This document shows positions 24,612-33,456 of a stretch of DNA of 64,000 nt, piece by piece. The notes beneath the pieces were generated by a model. It ran no database searches. It was not told the origin of the DNA and was given only the letters and a program-made list of their open reading frames with translations. Made by a program: the position numbers and the translations under genes. Source of the stretch: Planomonospora sp. ID82291 (GTDB lineage: Bacteria > Actinomycetota > Actinomycetes > Streptosporangiales > Streptosporangiaceae); assembly GCF_015711645.1 (NCBI RefSeq), contig NZ_JABTEX010000001.1, positions 2,356,001-2,420,000 of the forward strand, written 5' to 3'. Each line of letters starts with the position of its first letter. Within the stretch, counting starts at the first letter, position 1.

Positions 24612-26123
24612 ATGCATCTCACGCGCTGGACCCAGGCCATCCGCCGTGTCGCCATGGGGCGGACGATGCGGTTGATCGCGCGCGCCGTGGCGGGCTCGGT
24701 GGTCGCGGCCGTCGGCGTCTGGCTGGGCATGGCCCTGGGCGGCCCGGTGCTGGCCACCGTGGGGCCGGTGGACGTCGGGATGTCCGCGGAGCTGTCCCCG
24801 CGGGGGGAGACCGTCGTCGACGCCCACCCGCTGGGCAGCCTGCTGTTCGACACCCACGACGCCCCGGTACGGCTGCGCGTCACCCTGGAGAACATCGACT
24901 CCAACCAGGCGCGCGCCATGCTGGAGGACCCCCGCCTCTCCGACCGGCTCCCCGCACTGCTGGAGAAGGAGCTGCGGGAGGGGGTGAGCGCCCTGGCCCT
25001 GCGCTCCATCGCCTGCGGTCTGGCCGGCGCCCTGATCTTCTCCCTCATCGTCTTCCGCGGCCTCAGGGCGGCGCTGGCGGGCCTGCTGGCCGGCATCGTG
25101 ATGATCGCCGGCATCGGCACGACCGCCCTGCTGACGTTCCGGCCGGACTCGGTGGTCGAGCCGGAGTACACCGGCCTGCTCGCCGGGGCGCCGTCCCTGG
25201 TCGGCGACGCCGAGTCCATCGTGACCAGGTTCGAGTCCTACCGCGGGCAGCTCGTCAAGCTGGTCGACAACGTCTCCCAGCTCTACGACGTGGTCTCCTC
25301 CCTGCCGATCTACGACGCCGACCCCACCTCGATCCGGGTCCTGCACGTCTCCGACATCCACCTCAACCCCATCGCGTGGAACCTCATCCGCTCGGTCACC
25401 GCCCAGTTCAAGATCGATGCGGTGGTCGACACCGGTGACCTGACCGACCACGGAACCGGTCCCGAGGACAACTTCGTCGAGGAGATCGGCAGGCTCGGCG
25501 TGCCGTACGTCTTCGTCCGCGGGAACCACGACTCCAAGGCCACCCAGCGGGCGGTGGCCAGGCAGAAGGGCGCGATCGTCCTGGACGACTCGGTCGAGGA
25601 GGTGGCGGGCCTGCGCGTCTACGGGCTGGGCGACCCCCGGTTCACCCCCGACAAGTCCGTGCCGGTCGACTCCGATCTGGAGTCCCTCGCCGCCCTCGGC
25701 CGCGCCCACGCCGGACGGCTGTCGCAGGCGCTCGGGCCGGTCGACCTGGTGGCGGTGCACGACCCGACGATCGCCAAGGGGTTCTCCGGCTCGGCGCCCA
25801 TGGTCCTGACGGGCCACTCCCACGCCCGCTCCACCGAACTGCTCCCCTCGGGCACCCGCGTGCTGGTCCAGGGCTCGACCGGCGGCGCCGGGCTGCGCGC
25901 CCTGGAGCACGACGAGCCCACCCCGGTCATGGCCTCGGTCCTGTACTTCGACCGGGAGACGCGCCGCCTGCGGGCCTGGGACGACATCACCCTCGGAGGG
26001 CTGGGCGAGCAGTCGGTGCAGATCCAGCGTCACGTCGAGAACGACCCGGGGCGTACAATTTCACCGGAGCCGACGATCGCCCCGTCCCCGACGGGTTCGC
26101 CCGTCGGCACCGCGACGCCGTGA
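24612..26123 (+). CDS. Membrane-anchored metallophosphoesterase
   Basis: A protein of 503 residues. An N-terminal anchor (residues about 17-50) precedes an extracytoplasmic segment, then a helical hairpin near 133-180 and a calcineurin-like phosphoesterase domain: LHVSDIHLN, VVDTGDLTDHG, VRGNHDSK and TGHSHARS supply the five metal-ligand blocks. A Thr/Pro-rich tail ends the protein. The substrate is unknown. The gene begins 66 bp after the divergent metallopeptidase start. Confidence 0.82.
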   Translation: MHLTRWTQAIRRVAMGRTMRLIARAVAGSVVAAVGVWLGMALGGPVLATVGPVDVGMSAELSPRGETVVDAHPLGSLLFDTHDAPVRLRVTLENIDSNQARAMLEDPRLSDRLPALLEKELREGVSALALRSIACGLAGALIFSLIVFRGLRAALAGLLAGIVMIAGIGTTALLTFRPDSVVEPEYTGLLAGAPSLVGDAESIVTRFESYRGQLVKLVDNVSQLYDVVSSLPIYDADPTSIRVLHVSDIHLNPIAWNLIRSVTAQFKIDAVVDTGDLTDHGTGPEDNFVEEIGRLGVPYVFVRGNHDSKATQRAVARQKGAIVLDDSVEEVAGLRVYGLGDPRFTPDKSVPVDSDLESLAALGRAHAGRLSQALGPVDLVAVHDPTIAKGFSGSAPMVLTGHSHARSTELLPSGTRVLVQGSTGGAGLRALEHDEPTPVMASVLYFDRETRRLRAWDDITLGGLGEQSVQIQRHVENDPGRTISPEPTIAPSPTGSPVGTATP

Positions 26124-26227
26124 TGACGCCGTGATCCGGGAAGCCGCTTTGGCATCAGGGGCAAACGTCCCCTATGCTTCAGAGGTCTCCAGCGGAAGAC
26201 GGCGACGGAACGGGATGAGAATCCTGA

Positions 26228-26300
26228 GCCCCCATCGTCTAGTGGCCTAGGACACCGCCCTTTCAAGGCGGCGACACGGGTTCGAATCCCGTTGGGGGCA
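26228..26300 (+). tRNA. tRNA-Glu (anticodon UUC)
   Basis: A 73-nt cloverleaf: acceptor GCCCCCA/TGGGGGC, anticodon loop CTTTCAA, T-arm CACGGGTTCGAATCCCGT. CCA is not encoded. Confidence 0.95.
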
Positions 26301-26407
26301 CGGTCGAGCGAAAGCTCACCAGGGAAACGGCAGGTCGAAGACCTCCGAAGAGCTGGTAAGCTAAGCGAGGCAGAAAGAACGGAAACGCAAGTTTCCGACA
26401 AAAGCAA

Positions 26408-26482
26408 GGTCCTGTAGAGCAGTTTGGAGTGCTCGCCACCCTGTCAAGGTGGAGGTCGCGGGTTCAAGTCCCGTCAGGACCG
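26408..26482 (+). tRNA. tRNA-Asp (anticodon GUC)
   Basis: A 75-nt cloverleaf: acceptor GGTCCTG/CAGGACC, anticodon loop CTGTCAA, discriminator G. It is second in a three-tRNA cluster. Confidence 0.95.
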
Positions 26483-26510
26483 CTCTGGTAGGTGTTCGAT
26501 CCACCACCGA

Positions 26511-26584
26511 GGTCAGGTAGCTCAGTCGGTACGAGCGTCCGCCTGAAAAGCGGAAGGTCGGCGGTTCGACCCCGCCCCTGACCA
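26511..26584 (+). tRNA. tRNA-Phe (anticodon GAA)
   Basis: A 74-nt cloverleaf: acceptor GGTCAGG/CCTGACC, anticodon loop CTGAAAA, discriminator A. It is the last of the Glu-Asp-Phe cluster and is followed by a terminator. Confidence 0.95.
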
Positions 26585-26603
26585 CATCAGCTGAGCAGCA
26601 CAG

Positions 26604-26633
26604 AAGCCCCGAACGATCACCGTTCGGGGCTTT
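26604..26633 (+). terminator. Terminator of the tRNA cluster
   Basis: Perfect arms AAGCCCCGAACG and CGTTCGGGGCTT around ATCAC, followed by T residues: a classic intrinsic terminator. Confidence 0.9.
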
Positions 26634-26753
26634 CCCGTTCTCTGGGGACAGCGGTGATCGGGGAGATCCGGCGTCGGGCGGCTGCCCGGGCGGACGCGGG
26701 GCCCGCGACCGGGGCCGCCGTCCGTCGTGGCGGACGGCGGCCTCCGGGCGCCG

Positions 26754-28793
26754 CTACCGGGTCGTGCAGACGGTTCCGTTGAGGGTGAAGACGGCGGGCA
26801 GCACGTTCGGGCCGCTGTAGTTGCCGACGAAGCCGACCGTGGTCGATCCGCCGGTGGGCAGTGAGCCGTTGCCGGAGTCGTTGACGACCCTGACGTCCCG
26901 TCCGTCCTGTGTCCAGACGGCGCTCCAGCCGCTGCCCAGGCTCTGCCACGCCCGGGGCCAGCTGAAGTCCAGGGTCCACCCGTTGATCGGCGCACCGTGG
27001 TTGGTGATCTCGATGGCGCCGACGTAGCCGCTGGCCCAGTCGGACTGCTTGGCCAGCCGTACCGAGCACGGGCCGGAGGCGGGCGTGCCGGTGGTGAACG
27101 TCAGAGGGGCGGAGGGCGGCGAGGCGCCGCCGCCGCCGTCCCGCGCGATCACGTTGACCGTGTAGTCCGTGCCCGGCTTCAGGTTGCCCACGGTGAGCGA
27201 GGTGCCGGCGGTCTCGCCGAGCTGCTCGCTGACGGCTCCGTTCTGCCGGTGGACCTCGTACTTCACCACCGGGTGCGCGCCGGCGGAGGCGGCGGGCCAG
27301 GAGATCGTGGCGGCCCTGTCCGTCACGTCCGAGACGACCGGCTGTCCCGGTGTGCCGGGCAGACCGGTCGGGGCGGTGGCGGGCCGCAGGACGATCGTGG
27401 TCATCGAGAGCGGGGGCAGCGTCCGGTCGGTCGCGCTGCCCGCGGTCGCGCTGGTGACGGCCGTGGCGCCGTTGGTGTGGGTCAGCACGGTGGGGGCCCC
27501 GGCCGCCGGGCTGAAGCCGGCGTAGTCGATCGTGACGGGGTAGGACGTGTCGGACGAGGTGTTGATCAGCAGGACGGCCAGGCCGCCGTCGGCGCGGCGC
27601 ACGGCGTGCGCGGCGACCTTCGCCTGGTCGGTCGCGGCCCGGACGAACCGGTCGCCGGGGCGGGCGAACCTGCTCACCATCTGCAGCGCGTAGTACGGCG
27701 CGAAGGGCGTGTTCACCTGCGGTTCGCAGACGCTGCCGTCGGAGGTGCACGTCCCGCTCGACAGCAGTCCGAAGTCGCCGTAGTCGGTGTGCCCCTCGAC
27801 CTGCGTGACGTTGCCGATGCCGTTGCGGACGTTCCACCAGTCGACGGTGAAGACCCCGTTCGCCAGCAGCGTCGCGTAGGCGTCGGCGGCGGCCAGCGCG
27901 CCGGGCTGGGTGTTCGTGCCGTTGCTGCTGCTGCCGGTGTTGAACTCGGTCATCGCGATGCCGATCCGCTCGGAGCCGGGCCCCGCGTGCTTCGCGATCT
28001 GCCGCCGGGTGAGGCGGATCATGTCGGGGATGTGCGCGGCCTTGTCGAGGGCGCCGGGGTACCAGTGCAGGATCACGAAGTCGATCTTCGATCCGGCGGC
28101 CGACAGGACGACCTCGTTCCAGGTTCCGGCGTCACCTTCGGCGACCAGTCCGTCGGGCCAGTCGGCCGGAGTGGTCAGCACCGCGCCGATCTTGATGGTC
28201 GGGTCGACGGCCTTCATCGCGTCGGCGTAGGCGACGACGTGGCGGGCGTACTCGGCCGGGCTCTTGTCGGCGTGCTCGTCCGCCTCCCAGGCGGTGCCGT
28301 AGCGGCCGTTGCCGTAGTTCTCGTTGCCGATCTCCCAGTACGTGACGCCGTAGCCCTTGGTGACGTTGGCGTACCGCACCCAGGCGGCGGCCTCCTGCGC
28401 CGTCCCGGTGCCGTAGTTGGCGGTCACCATCGGCTGCGCCCCGGTGCGCCGGACGCCGCGCATGAAGGTGTCGAAGTCGGTGTCGGGGGCCACGTACCCG
28501 CCGGGAGCGGTGTGGTCGGCCCAGTGGTAGATGTCGGAGTACGAGCCGCCGGGATAGCGCAGCAGCTTCACGCCCGCGTCCTTGAGCAGGTCGGCGGTCT
28601 CGTCGGTGCCCAGGCGGCTGTCCCAGATCGCGTGGTTGGTGCCGATGCCGGTCTCGGGGACCGGGGCCAGCGCGGCGCGGGCGTTGACGGTCACCGCGAC
28701 CGGGGCGCCCTCCTCGGCGTGCGCCGCAGGGGCGTTCAGGGCGGCCAGCGTCAGCAGGACGGCGGACACGGTCCGTAACAGGGTTCTCGGCAT
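26754..28793 (-). CDS. Secreted arabinofuranosidase-like glycosidase with FN3 and CBM2
   Basis: A protein of 679 residues. A signal peptide ends at AHA (residue 26). The catalytic (beta/alpha)8 domain of clan GH-A type, resembling GH51/GH39 enzymes, has the acid/base Glu158 in YWEIGNENYG and the nucleophile Glu283 in AMTEFNTGS. An all-beta region follows, then an FN3 domain (about 477-562) and a C-terminal CBM2 cellulose-binding module with paired cysteines (CSVRL...CTTR) and conserved Trp. It should degrade plant cell-wall polysaccharide outside the cell. A GAAA-N-TTTC palindrome lies upstream. Confidence 0.85.
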   Translation of the reverse strand: MPRTLLRTVSAVLLTLAALNAPAAHAEEGAPVAVTVNARAALAPVPETGIGTNHAIWDSRLGTDETADLLKDAGVKLLRYPGGSYSDIYHWADHTAPGGYVAPDTDFDTFMRGVRRTGAQPMVTANYGTGTAQEAAAWVRYANVTKGYGVTYWEIGNENYGNGRYGTAWEADEHADKSPAEYARHVVAYADAMKAVDPTIKIGAVLTTPADWPDGLVAEGDAGTWNEVVLSAAGSKIDFVILHWYPGALDKAAHIPDMIRLTRRQIAKHAGPGSERIGIAMTEFNTGSSSNGTNTQPGALAAADAYATLLANGVFTVDWWNVRNGIGNVTQVEGHTDYGDFGLLSSGTCTSDGSVCEPQVNTPFAPYYALQMVSRFARPGDRFVRAATDQAKVAAHAVRRADGGLAVLLINTSSDTSYPVTIDYAGFSPAAGAPTVLTHTNGATAVTSATAGSATDRTLPPLSMTTIVLRPATAPTGLPGTPGQPVVSDVTDRAATISWPAASAGAHPVVKYEVHRQNGAVSEQLGETAGTSLTVGNLKPGTDYTVNVIARDGGGGASPPSAPLTFTTGTPASGPCSVRLAKQSDWASGYVGAIEITNHGAPINGWTLDFSWPRAWQSLGSGWSAVWTQDGRDVRVVNDSGNGSLPTGGSTTVGFVGNYSGPNVLPAVFTLNGTVCTTR

Positions 28794-28891
28794 CGGCGCA
28801 CCTCGCAGTGGGAAGCGGTATTCACTCGACGCCCCCCCTGACCGGAGGCAAGATGATCGTGGACGGCCGCCTCACATCCGTCAACCGGCGC

Positions 28892-28902
28892 TGAAACTTT
28901 CA
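28892..28902. promoter_or_regulatory. GAAA-N-TTTC palindrome upstream of the glycosidase
   Basis: TGAAACTTTCA is a perfect odd palindrome 99 bp upstream of the start codon. Similar GAAA-N-TTTC sites are known in front of xylanase and other plant-polymer hydrolase genes in streptomycetes, where they mediate repression. Nothing else of note is seen in 28794-29010. Confidence 0.5.
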
Positions 28903-29010
28903 CGCTCCGGCCCGATCCGAGGTGATCGCATGATCCGGCGCGGGCGCGGGGCGTTCCGCGTCGAGTTCGGCGGCGGCCTCACGGCGGCGTGCGAGCCTCT
29001 CCGTCCGCGT

Positions 29011-30483
29011 TCACTTTCCGCGTCTCAGGAGCTCTCCGGTCATCAGGTCGAGGCTGTAGACGCGTTCGCTCTCGTAGCCGCGGAGCAGGAAACGGCCCTG
29101 CTTCGACCAGCCGAGGCCGACGTCGACGAAGTCGTCACCGGGGAACTCGGGCGTGACCCGGGACAGCCGATCGCCGGTCTCCGGATCGTAGGTCTCGACG
29201 CGCCCTTCGTAATGCCGGATGACCACGAAGCGCTCGCCGTCCCGCCGGAGGTGGTAGGTGTCCTCGGAAGCGTCCTGCGGCAGCTTCCTGAGGGGGATGC
29301 TCATCCGGGTCCTGCCCCGATGGTCGAGCACGAGCACCCGGGTGGCCGTCGTGGCCACGATCCCGCTCCGGTTGAGGTCGTGGACCCGCCGGACACCGGG
29401 GACCGACACCGTCTTCCAGGTCTCGGTGTCGGTGATCCGCGTGCCGCCCTCCCCGGTCAGGGCGACGTACCTGTTCTGACCGGCGAACGTGGTCACGGGC
29501 ACTTCGGTGTCGGCCAGGCGGCCGGTGAGGGGGTGGACGCCCCCGGCGTCCTGATACATCATGCGGCGGCTGTGCCTGTCCAGATAGACGACGGCCTTCT
29601 CGTCGGGGCGGACCGCGAACGGCGCCCGCCCGGGTGCTCCGCCCTTTCTGACGACGTACGGCGCGGCCTGCGGGAACGGCTCCTCGTTCACCAGCCACGA
29701 TCGGCAGGGAGCGTCCATCTCGTCGAACCACGGGCAGGTGGGTCCCTTGTGGTTCTCCACCGTCGTGAACACGGCCGTGTGCTCAGGGAACGATCGGGGC
29801 ATCGAGTACTCGGGCAGTTCGCGCCGGGGCGGCTGGCCGGGGGTGAGCAGCGCGCCCGCCAGCACGATCGCGGTTCCCGCGAGATAGAGCGCCCGCGTCG
29901 ACCAGCGGCGGACGGCGAGTTCGGCCCGGGCGGTGTCATCCGCCGTGTCATCCGCCGTGTCGAGTGCCGTGTCGAGTGCCGTGTCATCCGTCGTGTCGGG
30001 CGCCGGTCCGGCGGCCGGGTTCCGGGCGGCGAGCGGTACGGCCACCGCCACGGCGACGACGACGGCGGCATGGGCCAGCCACGTCGGTGTGGCCCCCCTG
30101 TCCAGCAGCTGATGGGCGGCGGCCACCACGGCTCCGCCCAGACCGAGCAGCCACGCCCTCCGGTAGATCCTCATGCCGCCGTGGAGGTGCGGTGCCCGGC
30201 TCGGCGACCGTACGTCACGGAGGACGGAGACGGCACACCAGCCCACGACCAGGTAGAACGGGTCGTCGGTGAGGCAGGCCAGGGGAACGGCCGGGGCGAG
30301 GGAGACCAACCGCCACCGGCGCAGGGCGGTGAAGTGGTCGATGACCCGGCGGGCGTTGGCCGGGGTGACGGAGAGACCGGTCAGCGCGGTGAACCTGGTG
30401 AGCCGTTCGGATGTGACCGGTACGGCCGCCACGAGTATGGCGGCCGCGGCGACCGCCCAGAGGACCGCCGGGGATATCGTCAC
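29011..30483 (-). CDS. Membrane protein with C-terminal beta-propeller-like domain
   Basis: A protein of 490 residues from a GTG. Four to five membrane helices occupy residues 1-165 and 200-222. Between them is a low-complexity acidic stretch of TxDD/ALD repeats (about 165-187), coded by an imperfect tandem repeat at 29930-30000. The extracytoplasmic C-terminal half has repeated short beta-blades (VYLDRHSRRMMYQD, VLVLDHRGRTRMSIPLR, VETYDPETGDRLSRV, VYSLDLMTGELLRRG) like a WD40/PQQ propeller. I do not recognise the family. Confidence 0.6.
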   Translation of the reverse strand: MTISPAVLWAVAAAAILVAAVPVTSERLTRFTALTGLSVTPANARRVIDHFTALRRWRLVSLAPAVPLACLTDDPFYLVVGWCAVSVLRDVRSPSRAPHLHGGMRIYRRAWLLGLGGAVVAAAHQLLDRGATPTWLAHAAVVVAVAVAVPLAARNPAAGPAPDTTDDTALDTALDTADDTADDTARAELAVRRWSTRALYLAGTAIVLAGALLTPGQPPRRELPEYSMPRSFPEHTAVFTTVENHKGPTCPWFDEMDAPCRSWLVNEEPFPQAAPYVVRKGGAPGRAPFAVRPDEKAVVYLDRHSRRMMYQDAGGVHPLTGRLADTEVPVTTFAGQNRYVALTGEGGTRITDTETWKTVSVPGVRRVHDLNRSGIVATTATRVLVLDHRGRTRMSIPLRKLPQDASEDTYHLRRDGERFVVIRHYEGRVETYDPETGDRLSRVTPEFPGDDFVDVGLGWSKQGRFLLRGYESERVYSLDLMTGELLRRGK

Positions 30484-30511
30484 GACACGACACCATATAT
30501 GGTTTTAGATC

Positions 30512-31093
30512 ATGGATTCAGGCGACATATGGCAGCAATTCGGTGTTGCTACATGGCGTGGCAGGCATATGCGCCAGTTGTCGCTGGTCGCGGTCTCCGG
30601 TTTCCTGTCGCTGGTGATCCTGTCGGCGTTCCTGTGGTGGTCGGGGGCCGTCACTCCGTACATCCGCTGGAGTGTCGACGATTTCTTCCTCCATGCCCAG
30701 GTGGACGAGAACGGCGTGCTTTCGGCCGTGGTGCTCATCGAGCTGGAGAACGAAGGGCCGGCCTCCTTCACACTCACCGGCATCTCGATGGAAATTCCGG
30801 GTCTCCGGTTGCTGCCCGCCGACGAGAAGAAAGGCGAGCGTTCGGTGGTCACCGTGGAAAGCGGTGGCTACGAGACCCTGGAGAGGCGTGTCGTCATCAC
30901 CGACTGCGCGGCCGTGCCACACGAGCCCCAGCCGGTCGGCTTCACCTACCGCACCTGGATCGGCTCGGGGTCGGCGGAGGTCACCTGGAACTCGTGGTGG
31001 GTGACGGGCCCCGAGGAGAGGCTCCCGATCGCCTGGCAGCGCGGCCTCGCCGTCAAGGTCTGCAGCGACGCGGTGAACCCGGACCTGTTCTGA
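30512..31093 (+). CDS. Hypothetical single-pass membrane protein
   Basis: A protein of 193 residues (173 if the ATG at 30569 is used). A signal anchor, LSLVAVSGFLSLVILSAFLW, is followed by an extracytoplasmic beta-rich domain with SAVVLIELENEGPASFTLTG, as in Ig-like/DUF11-type folds, and two cysteines that may pair. I do not recognise the family. It is divergent from the propeller protein and followed after 56 bp by another membrane protein, so the three may be related in function. Confidence 0.6.
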   Translation: MDSGDIWQQFGVATWRGRHMRQLSLVAVSGFLSLVILSAFLWWSGAVTPYIRWSVDDFFLHAQVDENGVLSAVVLIELENEGPASFTLTGISMEIPGLRLLPADEKKGERSVVTVESGGYETLERRVVITDCAAVPHEPQPVGFTYRTWIGSGSAEVTWNSWWVTGPEERLPIAWQRGLAVKVCSDAVNPDLF

Positions 31094-31149
31094 CGGCGGA
31101 CCCGTCCCCGGACCCGCCGGACGACGACACACCTGGAAGGCCATGGCGC

Positions 31150-31704
31150 ATGCGACCCGTCACGAAGATCGCCACCGGTTTCGTTCTCGCCTTCGGCGCC
31201 CTCCGTATCAACGGCTTCGACCTGCTGCTCGACCCCGTCGGGTGGGCTCTGTGCGCGTCGGGGGCGTCCGCGCTGCGGCGAACCGTCGATGACCCCTTCA
31301 GCCGGGTCGGGCTCGCCGCCGTCACCATGGTCTGGACCTCGCTGGTCATCATGGCCACGTATTTCGTGGATGAGGATCGTCCCCTGATGGATTCACCTGT
31401 CGGACACATGATGGGCGTCGCCGGCACGGTGGGCGCCCTGATCACCGTCTGGCTGGCGGCCGACGCCGTCATCAGGCGGATCCGCTTCTGCGGAGACGTC
31501 TCCAGGGCCGGCCTCCTCGACGTGTTGCGCTGGGCCGTGGCCGGCCTGGGAGCGCTCGGCGTGCCGGCCGGGTACGGCTACGCGGATCCAGGGGTCGTCC
31601 TGCCCATCGTCTGGTTCGCGGCCCTCGTGGCCCTGATCGTCGTGCTCTACCGCGCGGCCCGCCTGCCGTGCCTTTCTGAGGAGTGGGAACCCGCGGCGGT
31701 TTAG
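31150..31704 (+). CDS. Small multi-spanning membrane protein
   Basis: A protein of 184 residues with four or five hydrophobic segments (GFVLAFGALRINGFDLLLDP, AAVTMVWTSLVIMATYFV, GTVGALITVWLAADAVI, IVWFAALVALIVVLYRAA). I do not recognise the family. GGAAGG lies upstream of the ATG. It probably shares a transcript with the preceding gene. Confidence 0.6.
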   Translation: MRPVTKIATGFVLAFGALRINGFDLLLDPVGWALCASGASALRRTVDDPFSRVGLAAVTMVWTSLVIMATYFVDEDRPLMDSPVGHMMGVAGTVGALITVWLAADAVIRRIRFCGDVSRAGLLDVLRWAVAGLGALGVPAGYGYADPGVVLPIVWFAALVALIVVLYRAARLPCLSEEWEPAAV

Positions 31705-31739
31705 GCACGCGTCATCCCCGCCCGTCGCGGGCCGCCGGG

Positions 31740-33335
31740 TCAGCCGCCCGGCGGCGGTCCCGCTGGTCCCGGGTCCGCGACGGGGAGGACCACCCGGAAG
31801 GCGGCGCCCCGGCCGGGGGCCGTACGGAGCTCCACCCGGCCGCCGTGGGCGGTGACGACGGAGCGGGCGATGGACAGGCCCAGGCCCGTTCCACCGCCCG
31901 TGGCGCGGCTGCGCGAGGCGTCCGCGCGGTAGAAGCGGTCGAACACGCGGGCCGCCTGCTCGGCGGTCATTCCGGGGCCGGTGTCCTCGATGACGAGCAC
32001 GGCCTCGTCCCCGGCCGTGCCGACGCCGATCCGCACCGGGGTGCCCGGCGGGGTGTGGGCGACCGCGTTGCCGACGAGGTTGCTCGTCACCTGCCGGAGC
32101 CGAGCCTCGTCGCCGTGGACCGGGGCCGCCGACGGAGGACCTCCGTCCGGGCCGGTCAGCGTGACCCGGCGGGCGGGGTCCAGGGCGTGCAGGTCGTGGC
32201 GGGCGTCGGCGGCGAGTGTGCGCAGGTCCATGGGTGCGAGATTCATCGGCAGGACGCTCTCGCCCTCGTCCAGCCGGGCCAGCAGGAGCAGGTCCTCGAT
32301 CAGCCGGGCCAGGCGGGACGCCTCGCTCTCGATCCGGCTCATCGCCCGGTCGGTGTCGGGCAGGCCGCCCATCCGGTGCAGCTCGGAGAAGCCCTTGATG
32401 CCGAAGAGCGGTGTGCGCAGTTCATGGCTGGCGTCCGCGACGAAGCGCCGCATCCGGGCCTCCGACGCCTCCCTCTCGGCGAAGGCCGTCTCGAGCTGGC
32501 CGAGCATGCCGTTGAGCGCGGCCGACAGGCGGCCCACCTCGGTGCCCGGCGGGGCCGTGCCGGGCACCCGCCGGGACAGGTCGCCTCCGGCGATGGCCGC
32601 CGCGGTCTCCTCGATCTCGCGCAGCGGCCGCAGTCCCTTGCCCACGGCGAACCAGCCGGCACCGGTCAGCAGAGCCAGCAGCACGACCGCGGTGACCAGG
32701 CAGACCAGAGCGAGGCGGGTGATCGTGGACCGCACGCCGTTCAACGGCGCGGCCACGACGACGGCACCGTTCTCCGCAGAGGCCGGCCGTTCCGAGGCCG
32801 GCCGTCCCGGGGACGGGTGCGGTCCGGTCCGCGGCACCACGATCACCCGCCAGTTCGCGGTGCCCGTCCACCCGGGAGCGTCGAAGGGTCGTCCGGAGAG
32901 CCGGGCGACGGCTCCGGCGTCGAGCGTAGGCAGCCGAGGAGTATCGCCCGAGCCCCGGGCCGACAGGTTCCCCCGGTCCAGGACGGTCCCGTCCGGGGCG
33001 AGGTGGGCGACGTGCACCTGGTCGATCAGACCCATGCCGGGAAGCGCCGGCAGGACTCCGTCGCCCTCGTCGGCCGGGGACCGTCCGAGGAGGGCGGCGG
33101 GGAGACGCGCCAGCAGCGTCGCGAGCGGTCTCAGCTGCTCGTCCACGCGGTCGACCAGGTGGGCGCGGAGGGTGGCGATCGCGACCGTGCCGCTGACCAG
33201 CAGACCCACCGCCAGCAGAGCCGAGGCGATCAGCAGGAGGCGCCCGCGGAGTGAGAGGCCCCCGGACCGCCGTCCGGCCCGGGATCCCGCCGGTGCGCCC
33301 GTTCGGATCCTGCCCGCGTCGGCCGATGCGCTCAT
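31740..33335 (-). CDS. Sensor histidine kinase
   Basis: A protein of 531 residues from the ATG at 33335; in-frame codons upstream are repeat-derived. Two membrane helices (about 30-55 and 205-230) flank an extracytoplasmic sensor domain of roughly 150 residues. HAMP, then HisKA with FVADASHELRTPL (H304), and HATPase with SNLVGNAVAHTPPG, VIEDTGPGM and GGGTGLGLSIARS. It pairs with the OmpR-type regulator just upstream. The signal is unknown; the neighbouring ABC exporter suggests an envelope-acting compound. Confidence 0.88.
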   Translation of the reverse strand: MSASADAGRIRTGAPAGSRAGRRSGGLSLRGRLLLIASALLAVGLLVSGTVAIATLRAHLVDRVDEQLRPLATLLARLPAALLGRSPADEGDGVLPALPGMGLIDQVHVAHLAPDGTVLDRGNLSARGSGDTPRLPTLDAGAVARLSGRPFDAPGWTGTANWRVIVVPRTGPHPSPGRPASERPASAENGAVVVAAPLNGVRSTITRLALVCLVTAVVLLALLTGAGWFAVGKGLRPLREIEETAAAIAGGDLSRRVPGTAPPGTEVGRLSAALNGMLGQLETAFAEREASEARMRRFVADASHELRTPLFGIKGFSELHRMGGLPDTDRAMSRIESEASRLARLIEDLLLLARLDEGESVLPMNLAPMDLRTLAADARHDLHALDPARRVTLTGPDGGPPSAAPVHGDEARLRQVTSNLVGNAVAHTPPGTPVRIGVGTAGDEAVLVIEDTGPGMTAEQAARVFDRFYRADASRSRATGGGTGLGLSIARSVVTAHGGRVELRTAPGRGAAFRVVLPVADPGPAGPPPGG

Positions 33336-33344
33336 GTCGATCCC

Positions 33345-33424
33345 GTCCCGTCGAGGTCCGCGTCCGTCCCGTCGAGGTCCGCGTCCGTGCCGTTCCCGTC
33401 CGCGCCGTGCCGTTCCCGTCCGCG
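33345..33424. repeat. Tandem repeats between kinase and regulator
   Basis: Two kinds of short tandem copies: CGTCCCGTCGAGGTCCG twice with a 21-bp period, then CGTGCCGTTCCCGTCCG twice. They fill the gap between the two-component genes. Confidence 0.7.
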
Positions 33425-33456
33425 CCCGCGCCAGGGTCCGGCTCCGGGGACGGCGC

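Noticed and set aside
28582-31704. Open frame of over 1000 codons on + strand
   Set aside because: It is a high-GC antisense shadow across the glycosidase start, the propeller protein and others. Only its final part from 31150 has protein-like membrane segments and is kept as a gene.
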